Source of the DNA: Amia ocellicauda
Taxonomy: Eukaryota; Chordata; Actinopteri; Amiiformes; Amiidae
NCBI RefSeq assembly: GCF_036373705.1
Contig: NC_089869.1
Location: forward strand, 10,861,676-10,925,675
Direction: 5' to 3'
DNA: 64,000 nt
The translations under genes were made by a program, and so were the position numbers. The notes below the pieces were generated by a model. It was given only the letters and a program-made list of their open reading frames with translations, was not told the origin of the DNA and made no database searches. Positions 33,707-42,813 of the stretch are shown piece by piece (positions within the stretch are counted from its first letter, which is position 1; every line of letters begins with the position of its first letter).

Positions 33707-35177
33707 TTAACCCAACAGGTTCTTGCCAAAGTCGAGGGCCTTGCCCATGGCATTCTCCGCCTTCTTCCCAGCAGGTTCAGGCTGTTTAGCAGCGTCTGGA
33801 GGGACAAAGGAAGACATGTATGAGCCAAGTGTGCTACTCCATTCTCTTCACTGCAGCTGAGGAACGGCTGGTCAAACATCTCGACAGAGTCACTGGTTGT
33901 GCAAATTAATCCACAGTCTATGGTGGACCGGTTATATATGTTGTTCAGGTTTGTTTTCATATGCATTCTGGTCAGAAAAGATTGGGTGCTTCCCCCCCAC
34001 CTCCTAAAATAATACCCTGTTCTGAATAGGTACAAACATTGTAGTAGAGTTAGTTTACTATACAGATTCAGCACTAGGTTTTTGTTTGGCTTAAAAAAAG
34101 GTTTCTGCTTCGATTGGTAGGAAATGCAATCTTAATTTTATAGCCGTCAGAACAATGGGGAATGAGTGGAAAAATCAAACGATCATTTGAACGGGCTTCT
34201 CTCTGACAGGCTGTGCCTGACGTCTCCAATGCAAACATGAGCTGAGTGTGAGAGAAGCACAGAGAGGTGAGTTACCTTTCCCCTTATCCTTATTGCCTCC
34301 GATAAGCGTGCTCACTTTCTGTTTGGCCGTTCCAGCTGCAAAACACACAGGGAAAAAGCAGTGTGTCGCAGAAGCATGTATTTAAATAGTTCACACATAA
34401 ACACAGCCCCAGTTCCCCCAATACAAACAGAAATTACAGTGAGCTCATCACAACTGAATAGCAAATAAGACAATGAGAGTTTTGTGTATCTAAACAAAAA
34501 GGTTACCAGAAACAAAAGAAGGAAACCATGCACGAAATATCAAGCAAGCATGTTCATTATCTCCTTATTATAACTCAGTACCTGATATTTGTATAGGTTG
34601 CCTATTTCCAAGGAAACCCACATTTAACAAATTGCATTATTATTGAACTAGGAACTATATCAAGTCTAAATATATTGGGTGCATAACAATTTAAAAAATG
34701 CAGAACCAAAATATTATGTACAAAAAAAAAAAAGTATTTTAGTCCACTGACCTGTTTACAGACAGTCACACTAATATATTTTTTAAATAAACCTGAGTTA
34801 AAAGTACATTAGTAGTTCATTACTGCCATTCAAAGCCTAAAATAATTAAATATTCTATTTATTGTTTGCACTAATGCACCTTTTTAGAGATTTATTTTGT
34901 AAATAAAGCAGAGGAGTATCTTAAACCCTGAGAACAATGACCAAAAGTAACTACAGATCCTAACAGTTCAATGCTATTTACAGTCCTCATTCGCTCACAC
35001 CAGTCCCCTGCCTTGCTGACAAAGCAGGACAGGAATATATATTTTAAAGCTGCATATTTTCTTTTTCTTTTCTTTTCTGCATGTAATTTCAGCTGCAGTT
35101 TATCTAAAGTACTCACCAGCCTGCTCAATCACTTCATTTGCCTTGGTCTTAACGAACGCAGTTCCCATCTTATCCAT
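33707..35177 (-). CDS. Small Lys/Ala-rich 69-residue protein, copy B (ADIRF/FAM25-like by position)
   Basis: Exons 35117-35177, 34276-34335 and 33707-33795 on the minus strand have lengths and phases identical to copy A. The product begins MDKMGTAFVKTKANEVIEQA and ends KALDFGKNLLG. It differs from copy A at five residues (S6T, I9V, Q10K, A39G, Q40K). Nucleotide differences fall from 5 in 61 (exon 1) to 3 in 60 (exon 2) and 1 in 89 (exon 3, silent). This gene keeps a good TATA box. Codon integrity in both copies suggests both are functional. As for copy A, the family assignment rests on position, size and composition, not on a recognised domain. Confidence 0.75.
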
Positions 35178-35284
35178 GGTGCCGTCTGTTTGTGAGGGAG
35201 TCCCGTGGAACGTCTGTGTCTTCAGGAAAGTCTGTATTCCTTTACTGGTGGCAGGATTGATGTTATGTGGAGGTGTGCATGGAG

Positions 35285-35291
35285 TCTTATA
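35285..35291 (-). promoter_or_regulatory. TATA box of copy B
   Basis: TATAAGA on the minus strand, about 110 nt upstream of the start codon. This leaves room for a roughly 75-80 nt 5' UTR. A GA-rich tract lies further upstream. Confidence 0.6.
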
Positions 35292-35396
35292 CAGCTGCTG
35301 TGTGTCCTGGGGGCAAGATTGGGGGGCATTGTCCCAGCTGGGGTTGGGTGTTGTGAGGCCAACACCCTCATGGAAAGAGTTATCTCTCACTCCCCA

Positions 35397-35457
35397 CTCT
35401 CTTTCTCTTTCTCTCTCGCTCTCTCTCTCTCCACTTTTTTCCCCTCTCTCTCTCTCT
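35397..35457. repeat. CT-rich microsatellite upstream of copy B
   Basis: Same type and relative position as the tract upstream of copy A. Confidence 0.8.
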
Positions 35458-35536
35458 GTTACCTGCAAGGCTGGTTTCTCTGGTTTATGGGTTGAATTAT
35501 TAAGTGGATTATTAAAGAGATTATTTGACCCAAGAA

Positions 35537-35576
35537 ATTATTATTTATTTATTAGGTGATGCCCTTGTGCAGGGTG
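35537..35576 (-). repeat. SINE/LINE tail fragment (copy 5) at the right edge of unit B
   Basis: Degenerate version of the same tail (minus strand CCTGCACAAGGGCATCACCT, then AATAAATAAATAA). The sequence before it also resembles that at 32757-32818. Confidence 0.45.
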
Positions 35577-37040
35577 AAACATTAAAAAGCATTACAAAGT
35601 GCACTAATCAATCCAAAATCCAAAATGCTAAGCTGATGGTTTAAATGCCATCACAGGTCAGGTATATATTCTATAATTGGCAATGATAAAAGTTCCAAAA
35701 GCTCAGTTCAAAATCCAAGTTCAGATACAAACAAGTAATGGAGAAACTTATGGCACAGTTCCTAAAATCATGGTTTTACGAGTATGTATGTTTGCTATAG
35801 TATATAAGATGTATACTACTCCAATACGTACATTTTAGGAGCCGAGACAGTTCCTGAATTGTTCCAGAAACCACATAGTTTTTTTCCCATTCACAACAAT
35901 AAAACAATTAAATATCATAATAAAAATAATAGCGTAGATACACCCACATTTTTCGATGTGTATGTCATAACTAAGTGGACAACATCCATAGAAATGTCAC
36001 ATGTTAGATTCCTTGCTATTAAAAGTGTCTTTATTAACTGAGGCTGAATGAGTAGATACCCCCATCTTTCACTGGGAACATCTCATAATTAACAGCCAGG
36101 GGCCTAAACAACACAGGACAAAGGCTTCACACCCTTGGCAGCTACCAACACTTAACAACCAGTTTGCCAAATGCGGCAATTAAACTTGAATGTTGCTCTA
36201 GACAGCGATCCGGTTGCCTTCATTTCCTGCACTCATTTCAATTACTCACCTGCATGATAGAATAAAAAACAGTTTAAACTCTAATGACCTGGGCTGTCTT
36301 AAAAATTTGAAAACATGATAGCCCAATTTCTTAGTCAAGTTAACACACGTGATACAAGTCTTAAAGTATATGTTCCACTTTGTGTGTTAAGCATACAAAT
36401 AAAACATAAATAATATAATAATTTACATTTATAAAGTGCCTCATTCAATCCACAACCAAAATGTACCCCCACCAGTACAGTTATGTCAGTGGCTCAACAC
36501 ACTCCTGATTAAGAGAATTGAGAAGTTATTTAGCCAATTAAACTACAGGGGGATTTTTTTAGGAAGGCCAGATTCAGAATGTGGATATGGATTTCCACTC
36601 CTCTCTTTTGAAAAGTGCAGAGATCTTTAATGCCCACAGAGAGTCTGAATCCCAGTTCAATTTCTCTTCCAAAAGACAAGTAATGAACAAATAATCCAAC
36701 ATCAAGAAAAATGATGAAATAATAAATGTTATTGCAATATATATATTTTTTCCTCTTGTTTAGCAAACAAGGTGCTGTCAAGTATGGTCAACAACATCTT
36801 AAAACAAACTTGACACAGAGGAGTCTGATGTTGTACAGAAACCCTACTATTTACATTTGTCACAGAGTATCATGACCACAAACAATCACCTTATATTCAG
36901 AATGCATCAAAATGCATACAGTAATAACACAATGTAATACATAGGTTATAATGCACTCATAATGAACTTTAATGTGCAATACAGGCACGCACACACACAT
37001 TATTATAATGTTATGTTTACATGTCTATATATGACACTGC
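35577..37040. other. AT-rich intergenic stretch
   Basis: No exon or repeat family recognised between the copy B upstream region and the CCAAT-rich block. Confidence 0.5.
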
Positions 37041-37044
37041 ACGT

Positions 37045-37439
37045 TTTCGATCGCATAATTCAAATCAAAATCAACCAATCAGTACACATTATGCGAGAGC
37101 TCCAGATTTTGACCAATCCGCGCACTTTTAGCACATAAGAAGTGTCCAATCAAAAGCGAGTTCGTAATTGTGACCAATAATTGCTCTGTTACCGCGGGAA
37201 ATTATCCAATCCAATCGCACGTCAACAAACCTCCCCCGGCCTGTGCGCATATTGGCGTGCGCACATGATGACGGTTCAATTATCAAAAATCACGGCTAAA
37301 AACCCTTCAAAACATTGTACATGAAAGTGGGGACAAATTGTGCAACGCTGTGATGAAGCAGGAGAAAGTCGACACTCAGTCACTGCGAATCAGCAGCCTG
37401 TGAGGATGTCTGAAGACTGGCGAGCGCCGGAGAGTCCAG
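37045..37439 (+). promoter_or_regulatory. CCAAT-rich, CpG-containing promoter-like block
   Basis: At least six CCAAT pentamers lie within 140 bp on the + strand (about 37074, 37113, 37147, 37174, 37207 and 37212), followed by an inverted one (ATTGG, near 37250). They are spaced roughly 30-40 bp apart. A TGATGACG CRE-like site is at about 37267, and CpG-rich DNA continues to 37470. Clustered, evenly spaced CCAAT boxes are typical of NF-Y-driven promoters such as cell-cycle and germline genes. The motif cluster is seen; promoter activity is inferred. Confidence 0.6.
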
Positions 37440-40170
37440 GTGAGCGGCGCTTTACTCCAACTCTACTCCGCTTTTACTCCAGTGCTGCTGTGAAGTTTGG
37501 CCGACCTACCCTCCCACCCTCGTCATCAATTTTTAGGACAAAGTGGAACAAACGAAATAGCAAGGAAACATGATCTAGCAGTAGCGGATTTACAATTACA
37601 ATTTAAAACTTCGTGCAGTGGGATTAGCGGCAAAACGGCCTAATTTAGGTCGCGTTTGTGTTGCGCAGATTCCCGCAGATCTGCACAGTCGTCCGATCCC
37701 ATTGGTGGAGCCGCGCAGATTTGTGCAAAAATGCGCTACACGGACGTGTGCTTACTCTGCGCAACAGCACATCACTTTTGATAATATTTTAATGTAAGGT
37801 ATGCATTTCTATTGTTAATATCTCAAAATACAGTAGATCTCTATAAGGGATACTGTGGTCAACTTTTCATTGTTTTATCTGGGGGGAATGGAAAATGGAG
37901 TGAGGACTTAAGGGATTTTCGTTCTTGTCTAAGGTGAAGTATATTCAATTATTACTTATACGTTGCTTTGGACAAACAAGTGAAATCTTGTTCTCCTAAT
38001 TACTATATTTTAGCTTACATTTATTGACATTAAATGTATTGACACATATGGATTGCCTTAAATTGCTCCCTTTACAAGTTGAACTCATTTCTTTATAAGT
38101 ATTTGTGTGGATAAGTATGTTACCCCAAAACTGTACCCATCTGGCCCCCCCAACCCTGATGCAGAGGTGTGTGTGTGTGCAGAAAAAGCTGTTTGTTCAG
38201 GACAAGAAACACAATTGAGCACTTTAAATGTTTATATTTGTTTTTGTATTCTGTATTCTGCTTAAAATCATCCTAAAACTGACCACATATGACTTGTTAT
38301 TGCATTGTATGAAATTAACATGAAGTATGCTTTATATGAAATGAATATGTGGCAGCAGCTGTTAATACCACCAGTTTGCATTGAGTTCAATGTAGATATT
38401 ACTGTGTGTCTCTACTGCCAGCGTGATTCTTAACAGTCTGGCTGCGTTCTCGACACAAGACTTTCCTGAGCCGGCACAGTAAACGATAATTTTGCCAGAA
38501 ATGTCCTTTGTGGAAACATTAAATGGACAAAATACCTTTCCCAAAGAAGAGAAAACTGCAGCCTAAAGGTTATGTAATGTAATGTACAGGAATGTATTAT
38601 TAATCAGTAATAAAAATAAAATCTGTTGTTGGGTCTTAACAGGGTCAAGGCGCTGTAACAGGGATGCTCTTAATATGAGCGACTCTGTTACTGATGGCAG
38701 GTGCTGGTTTTGTTTGTATTGTAATATTCAGTATGGTGATGTCACAGCACTGTGGATCTGAATAATGTTTATTGGTTAAGGTGATGTTGGTCCAGTGCTT
38801 TTTTTTGTTGTACCTGGAACAAGAGCAACATTGCCAAAACAGGTGTGCAACTCGGCCTTCTAGGGTAGCGATCAGCAGCTCTAGAGAGGATGCTGTTCAG
38901 AAATGATGCTGCTATAGCAGTAGCCGGTGTCTCAGGCCCATTCCAGGTATCCGCACAAACGGGCCGGGTTGCATTCTGAAGCACACCTGCCATTCCTCGG
39001 TGACGCACGTTTCACAGATCACCCAAATTCCAGCGACGAGCAGCAGGGGAAAACAAATCATGTAGGTGCGTCGCATCACAAAAACAAAGCAACACAAAAA
39101 TAAAACGCTTATATAAAAACATCTTGTTGTCTTAGATACCAACACAACCTGCATTGCATTCTAATTTCCTATAGCCTTCAATATTTTGATTTATTGCAAC
39201 TGAAATTAGTATTGGTCAAGCATTACTACACTTGCATCAACATAATTCTGCATTATTATCAGGTTTTAAGCAGTGATGGGAATTAGAAAATCCATCTTTA
39301 ATTTAAGCACAGCAAGATTACAAAATAATAGTTTTACTTAGGTTGATTATATTTGCCGGTAAAATATATCGCTGGATTCCCTCTGTTTTAGGCATCCACT
39401 GAAAACCCTTTGTTAATTTGCTCCTAGCATTAGTTCTGTTTCCAGAAGGAGGTTATAAGGTGACCCCCCCCACAGCACTTTATCCTTTCAAAAAAGTCTT
39501 AATCATTTTCTCCAGATGATTACAAGGTGTTCTTGGTGTTCAGAGGGTTTCAGCGGCATCTTGGCTGTGTCATTAATTTGGCTACAGTATAAAATGGTTG
39601 AAAGCTTGGTCTCCTCCTGTAGTTATTTCTGCTCAAGTGTTTAATCCATCCTCTAATTGTGTACCCCTCAAATGGGGCCCCAGAAATGGCAGGGCCAATT
39701 GTGGAATTGGTTTTTGGGCGCCTTATATAAGACCTCATGAACTTCTATGGCTAATGGACCGGTTGTAGAGACTTGAATTGTGCACAGCCTTGTGTACCAT
39801 ATCTAAAACCAGTGTTAATTGGTTTAATTTAGTTGGGAATACATTTATTTGGTTCTCTATGTCATCTTGACCTTCCAGGCATGCATCTCCCCATGCTTCT
39901 TTGTATTGTTTGCAGTTTCTGTATTATTGTTGTGTTTAATAACCAGGTTTTGGAGCCACATGGTAGCACTGGTAGTATGTATTGGTCAAATACTTTTCTC
40001 TCAAAGCAAATCTTAAGATTTTATAGTATGCTATCATGCCTGGAAAGCTTTAGATATCAAGAATGGCAAAGAGGCATAAAAACCTTAGTTAGAGCAGCTA
40101 ATGTCTTTCAGTCTGTATGAGTTGTATAATCAATGTATAATGTATGAATGTGTGTGTGTTGTGTGTGTTT

Positions 40171-40227
<57 letters not shown>

Positions 40228-40398
40228 CATACATACATACATACATACATACATTATATATACATGTACATATAGGTGTGGCGTGATGACTAACTCTTTA
40301 TTTAGTCTATTTTTGTCATCAGTGGGGACAGGAGCTGGAAGCAGCAGAGCAGGCAACACCTGAGAAGTTACCAGGGAGATGTAACTTTATATTATTAA
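37406..40398 (+). CDS. Candidate small gene of unknown function (three possible exons)
   Basis: Downstream of the CCAAT block an ATG with A at -3 (37406) opens MSEDWRAPESP and runs to a good donor (CCAG/GTGAGC, exon 37406-37439). A possible second exon at 38643-38700 (acceptor CTTAACAG, weak donor GTGCTG) and a third from 40323 (acceptor TTGTCATCAG) keep the frame open to TAA at 40396-40398, giving about 56 residues. An AATAAA lies at 40785-40790. I recognise no domain and cannot name a homologue. Exon 1 with its promoter and donor is moderately supported. Exons 2 and 3 are weak, because frames this short stay open by chance. Alternatives are a longer gene with exons I did not find, or a non-coding RNA. 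Confidence 0.28.
40177..40254. repeat. (TA)n(CATA)n microsatellite
   Basis: About 23 TA units followed by about eight CATA units. Confidence 0.95.
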
Positions 40399-41134
40399 TT
40401 TAATTGATTCGTGAAGTTTGTTTTGTTCGTGCTATGGGACCATAGTGGGAAAATCAGTGAAGGCAGCCTCTGCTTTTTTGTTTTCTGTGTCTTGCTGTTT
40501 TTCAATGTGTTTTTTTTTCTGTCTTATACAAGTCCAATGTGGTTGTGGTCAGGGGTTTTGGTTTGGACTGTCACTTTCATGGGCGTGATGGGTTACTTAT
40601 GAATGGATCTGGAATGATGCGACTTGATGTGACGAGATACATGGGATATCTTTTTTAATCTACCTGATGCTAAATTCTGCTCTCTATGAAAAGGAACCAG
40701 AGGTGTGTCAATGGTCATTGTGATCAGTCCCACACTGTAAACAAAACAAGTATAATGAATGTGGCTGCATTGGGGACAATTAAAAATAAAAGCATCCTGA
40801 AAGGATTTGACAAATATTTTTTACCCACTGACTGATATTTTCTTGTGTGGGTTCACTCAAAAGTATAAGACCTTGAGATTCCTTTGTGGACATTTAAGAC
40901 ATAAACTCTTCACACTATTCCTAAACACGCACATCACCTTCCCCTTCACAAAACACAAACTCCTGGTGGCATTGAAAGACAAAACACATAGGCCGGTGTT
41001 TGGATTTAAACAAAAAGTATCTTTATTTCACTGTACTGTTTTATAAAATCAACTCGGTCTGTATTGTAATATTTGATGCCAACTTACAGACGTATACGTT
41101 TGTGCATGAGTGTGTGAGTGTCTGCATGTGTGTT

Positions 41135-41139
<5 letters not shown>

Positions 41140-41172
<33 letters not shown>
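41140..41172. repeat. (TG)n microsatellite
   Basis: Pure TG run inside a longer TG-rich stretch (41101-41175). Confidence 0.9.
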
Positions 41173-41174
<2 letters not shown>

Positions 41175-41341
41175 TATCTGAGTGCTGTTAAGGCAACATG
41201 CAGTCTTTAGTTCCCAATAGCTTCAAAGAAATAACACTGTATTTGTTTTTATTTTTATTTTTTAATACCTGTTTCTAGTGACCTAAAGCAGACAATGAGG
41301 CTTTTTTAGGTTTGGGCAACAGTGCTAACAGATGTGAGCAA

Positions 41342-41343
<2 letters not shown>

Positions 41344-41380
<37 letters not shown>
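41344..41380. repeat. (TG)n microsatellite
   Basis: TG run with flanking TATGCGTGTG variants. Confidence 0.9.
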
Positions 41381-41577
41381 CGTGTGCGTGTATGTGTGAA
41401 GATGGGAGGAATCGGACATGGAGAGGGGGTGAGGATGGAAGTATAGCCACAGTCCCATCACTCGGTGGCTAAAAATGGGATTCTCTTGAACTGCAGACAT
41501 TTAACATTTCTAATTTCTAAAGTCATGATTTGGTTTAATTTTTGCCCTTGAAACCTTAAAGGCAGTATAATAAACAT

Positions 41578-41618
41578 TATTATTATTATTATTATTATTA
41601 TCATCATCATCATCATCA
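41578..41618. repeat. (ATT)n(ATC)n microsatellite
   Basis: Trinucleotide repeat changing from ATT to ATC units. Confidence 0.9.
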
Positions 41619-42119
41619 AAACCTCCTTTATTTAGCACATCCATTTTGTAGGAGAACTCAAAAACATCCTTCTCTCCCCTGTCCAATAGGAAGAGTAGAG
41701 ACTGCCAGCTTAGAACAGCACATCTCTGAAGTCTAACCATTTGAACAAACTAGAGTTTAAAAAGTGCCAATTTTCCTTATTTTGCCAATGGCTTAGTCAC
41801 AGTATAAGGTGAAGTCTGATAGGCTTCGGTAGATAGAGTGTGGTCTTGTTTTAACCTCTTGCCAGTGAGACGCAAACTCTCACACAAACCAAAACTCAAA
41901 TATAGTGCCACCATTAGGTCACTAGTCTATGTAGTCCCATAGTTCTCCATTGTTCACAAAATAACTGGCCCCCTCTAGCCTGGGCTGTATGGAGAATTGG
42001 GAAGGACCCTGTTAATGGAGCCTGCTTCCTAACCACAGCTAAGGGACTGTGTGAGGCTAGGAGGGGAGGACAGTGATATAAACCAAGGATGGAAGCTGGT
42101 AGGGTATGTGTGTGTTTGT

Positions 42120-42124
<5 letters not shown>

Positions 42125-42156
<32 letters not shown>
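42125..42156. repeat. (TG)n microsatellite
   Basis: It lies within the region where the last SNCG exon is expected and makes a reading frame there unreliable. Confidence 0.9.
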
Positions 42157-42157
<1 letters not shown>

Positions 42158-42355
42158 AGGGGAATAGGGCACTGGGATTTCTTTTTGAATTTTGGCTTCC
42201 TTTAGGTCAGAAAAAATATCAGCAGGGAGACATCCTAGGGCTGTGGAGTTTTCAGGTGGGGGGGCAGCTACGGTGGAGCCCCCGCTCGGCTGGGGAGAGG
42301 GACTGAGCTGCTGTAGCCCAGCGGCTAGTAACCCACTGGCTAGTAACCCACCTGA

Positions 42356-42411
42356 GAGAGAGAGAGAGGGAGAGAGGGAGAGAGGGAGAGAGGGAGGGAG
42401 GGAGGGAGGGT
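42356..42411. repeat. GAGA/GGGA purine tract
   Basis: Polypurine run on the + strand, hence a long polypyrimidine tract on the SNCG strand just upstream of a possible acceptor at 42290. Confidence 0.85.
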
Positions 42412-42753
42412 GGATGACAGATTCAGTGACAAACACAACACCCTATAGAGAACAAAAAAGACTAATCTATACATTTGTCATGAAAGCAAAAACGAATAAA
42501 CATAAAAAAAATAACTGTTATACTGTTAAACTGTTGCCCTAGCTTTAGAACTTTGCTGAATATACAGATCTATCTATCTATCGATCAATCTATCAAGCTC
42601 CCTCTTGGCTTTTTGCACTCCCCACCCTTACTGATGATTTAAACTTATGCTCTAATGTGTGTGTGGCAAACCAACGCAAAAACTGACCCATGGGGTTGTA
42701 GGCTTGTCAGTGAATACAGGTCGAGTTTTGCATTAGTTACAGCCCTGTCTTAC

Positions 42754-42813
42754 CTGCTCCCCAGCATCTGCAGCCTGCTCCACAGCTCCCTCTGCTGCAC
42801 GAGAGAAGTCCTC
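42754..42813 (-). CDS. SNCG: SNCG exon 4
   Basis: Exactly 20 codons ([20 protein letters not shown]), phase 0 at both ends. Acceptor CCGTGCAG, donor GTAAGA. It starts with ED as in human gamma-synuclein exon 4, and is acidic overall. Confidence 0.88.

Larger units (their letters stand above)
32860..35480 (-). repeat. Tandem duplication unit B
   Basis: Second copy of the small-gene unit, homologous to 28460-32200. It lacks the Tc1/mariner element but has its own 303 bp MITE in the 3' flank. The sequence bordering its left end (32757-32856) is similar to that bordering its right end (35494-35576), including a SINE tail in both. Confidence 0.8.

Noticed and set aside
39718-39733. TATA-like CTTATATAAGACC next to GGCGCC
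   Set aside because: A lone TATA-like palindrome with no CpG island, motif cluster or following exon.
42029-42436. 135-codon minus-strand frame downstream of SNCG exon 4
   Set aside because: Composed largely of microsatellite translation (Ser/Pro/Leu and His/Thr repeats); kept only as a doubtful candidate for the terminal exon.
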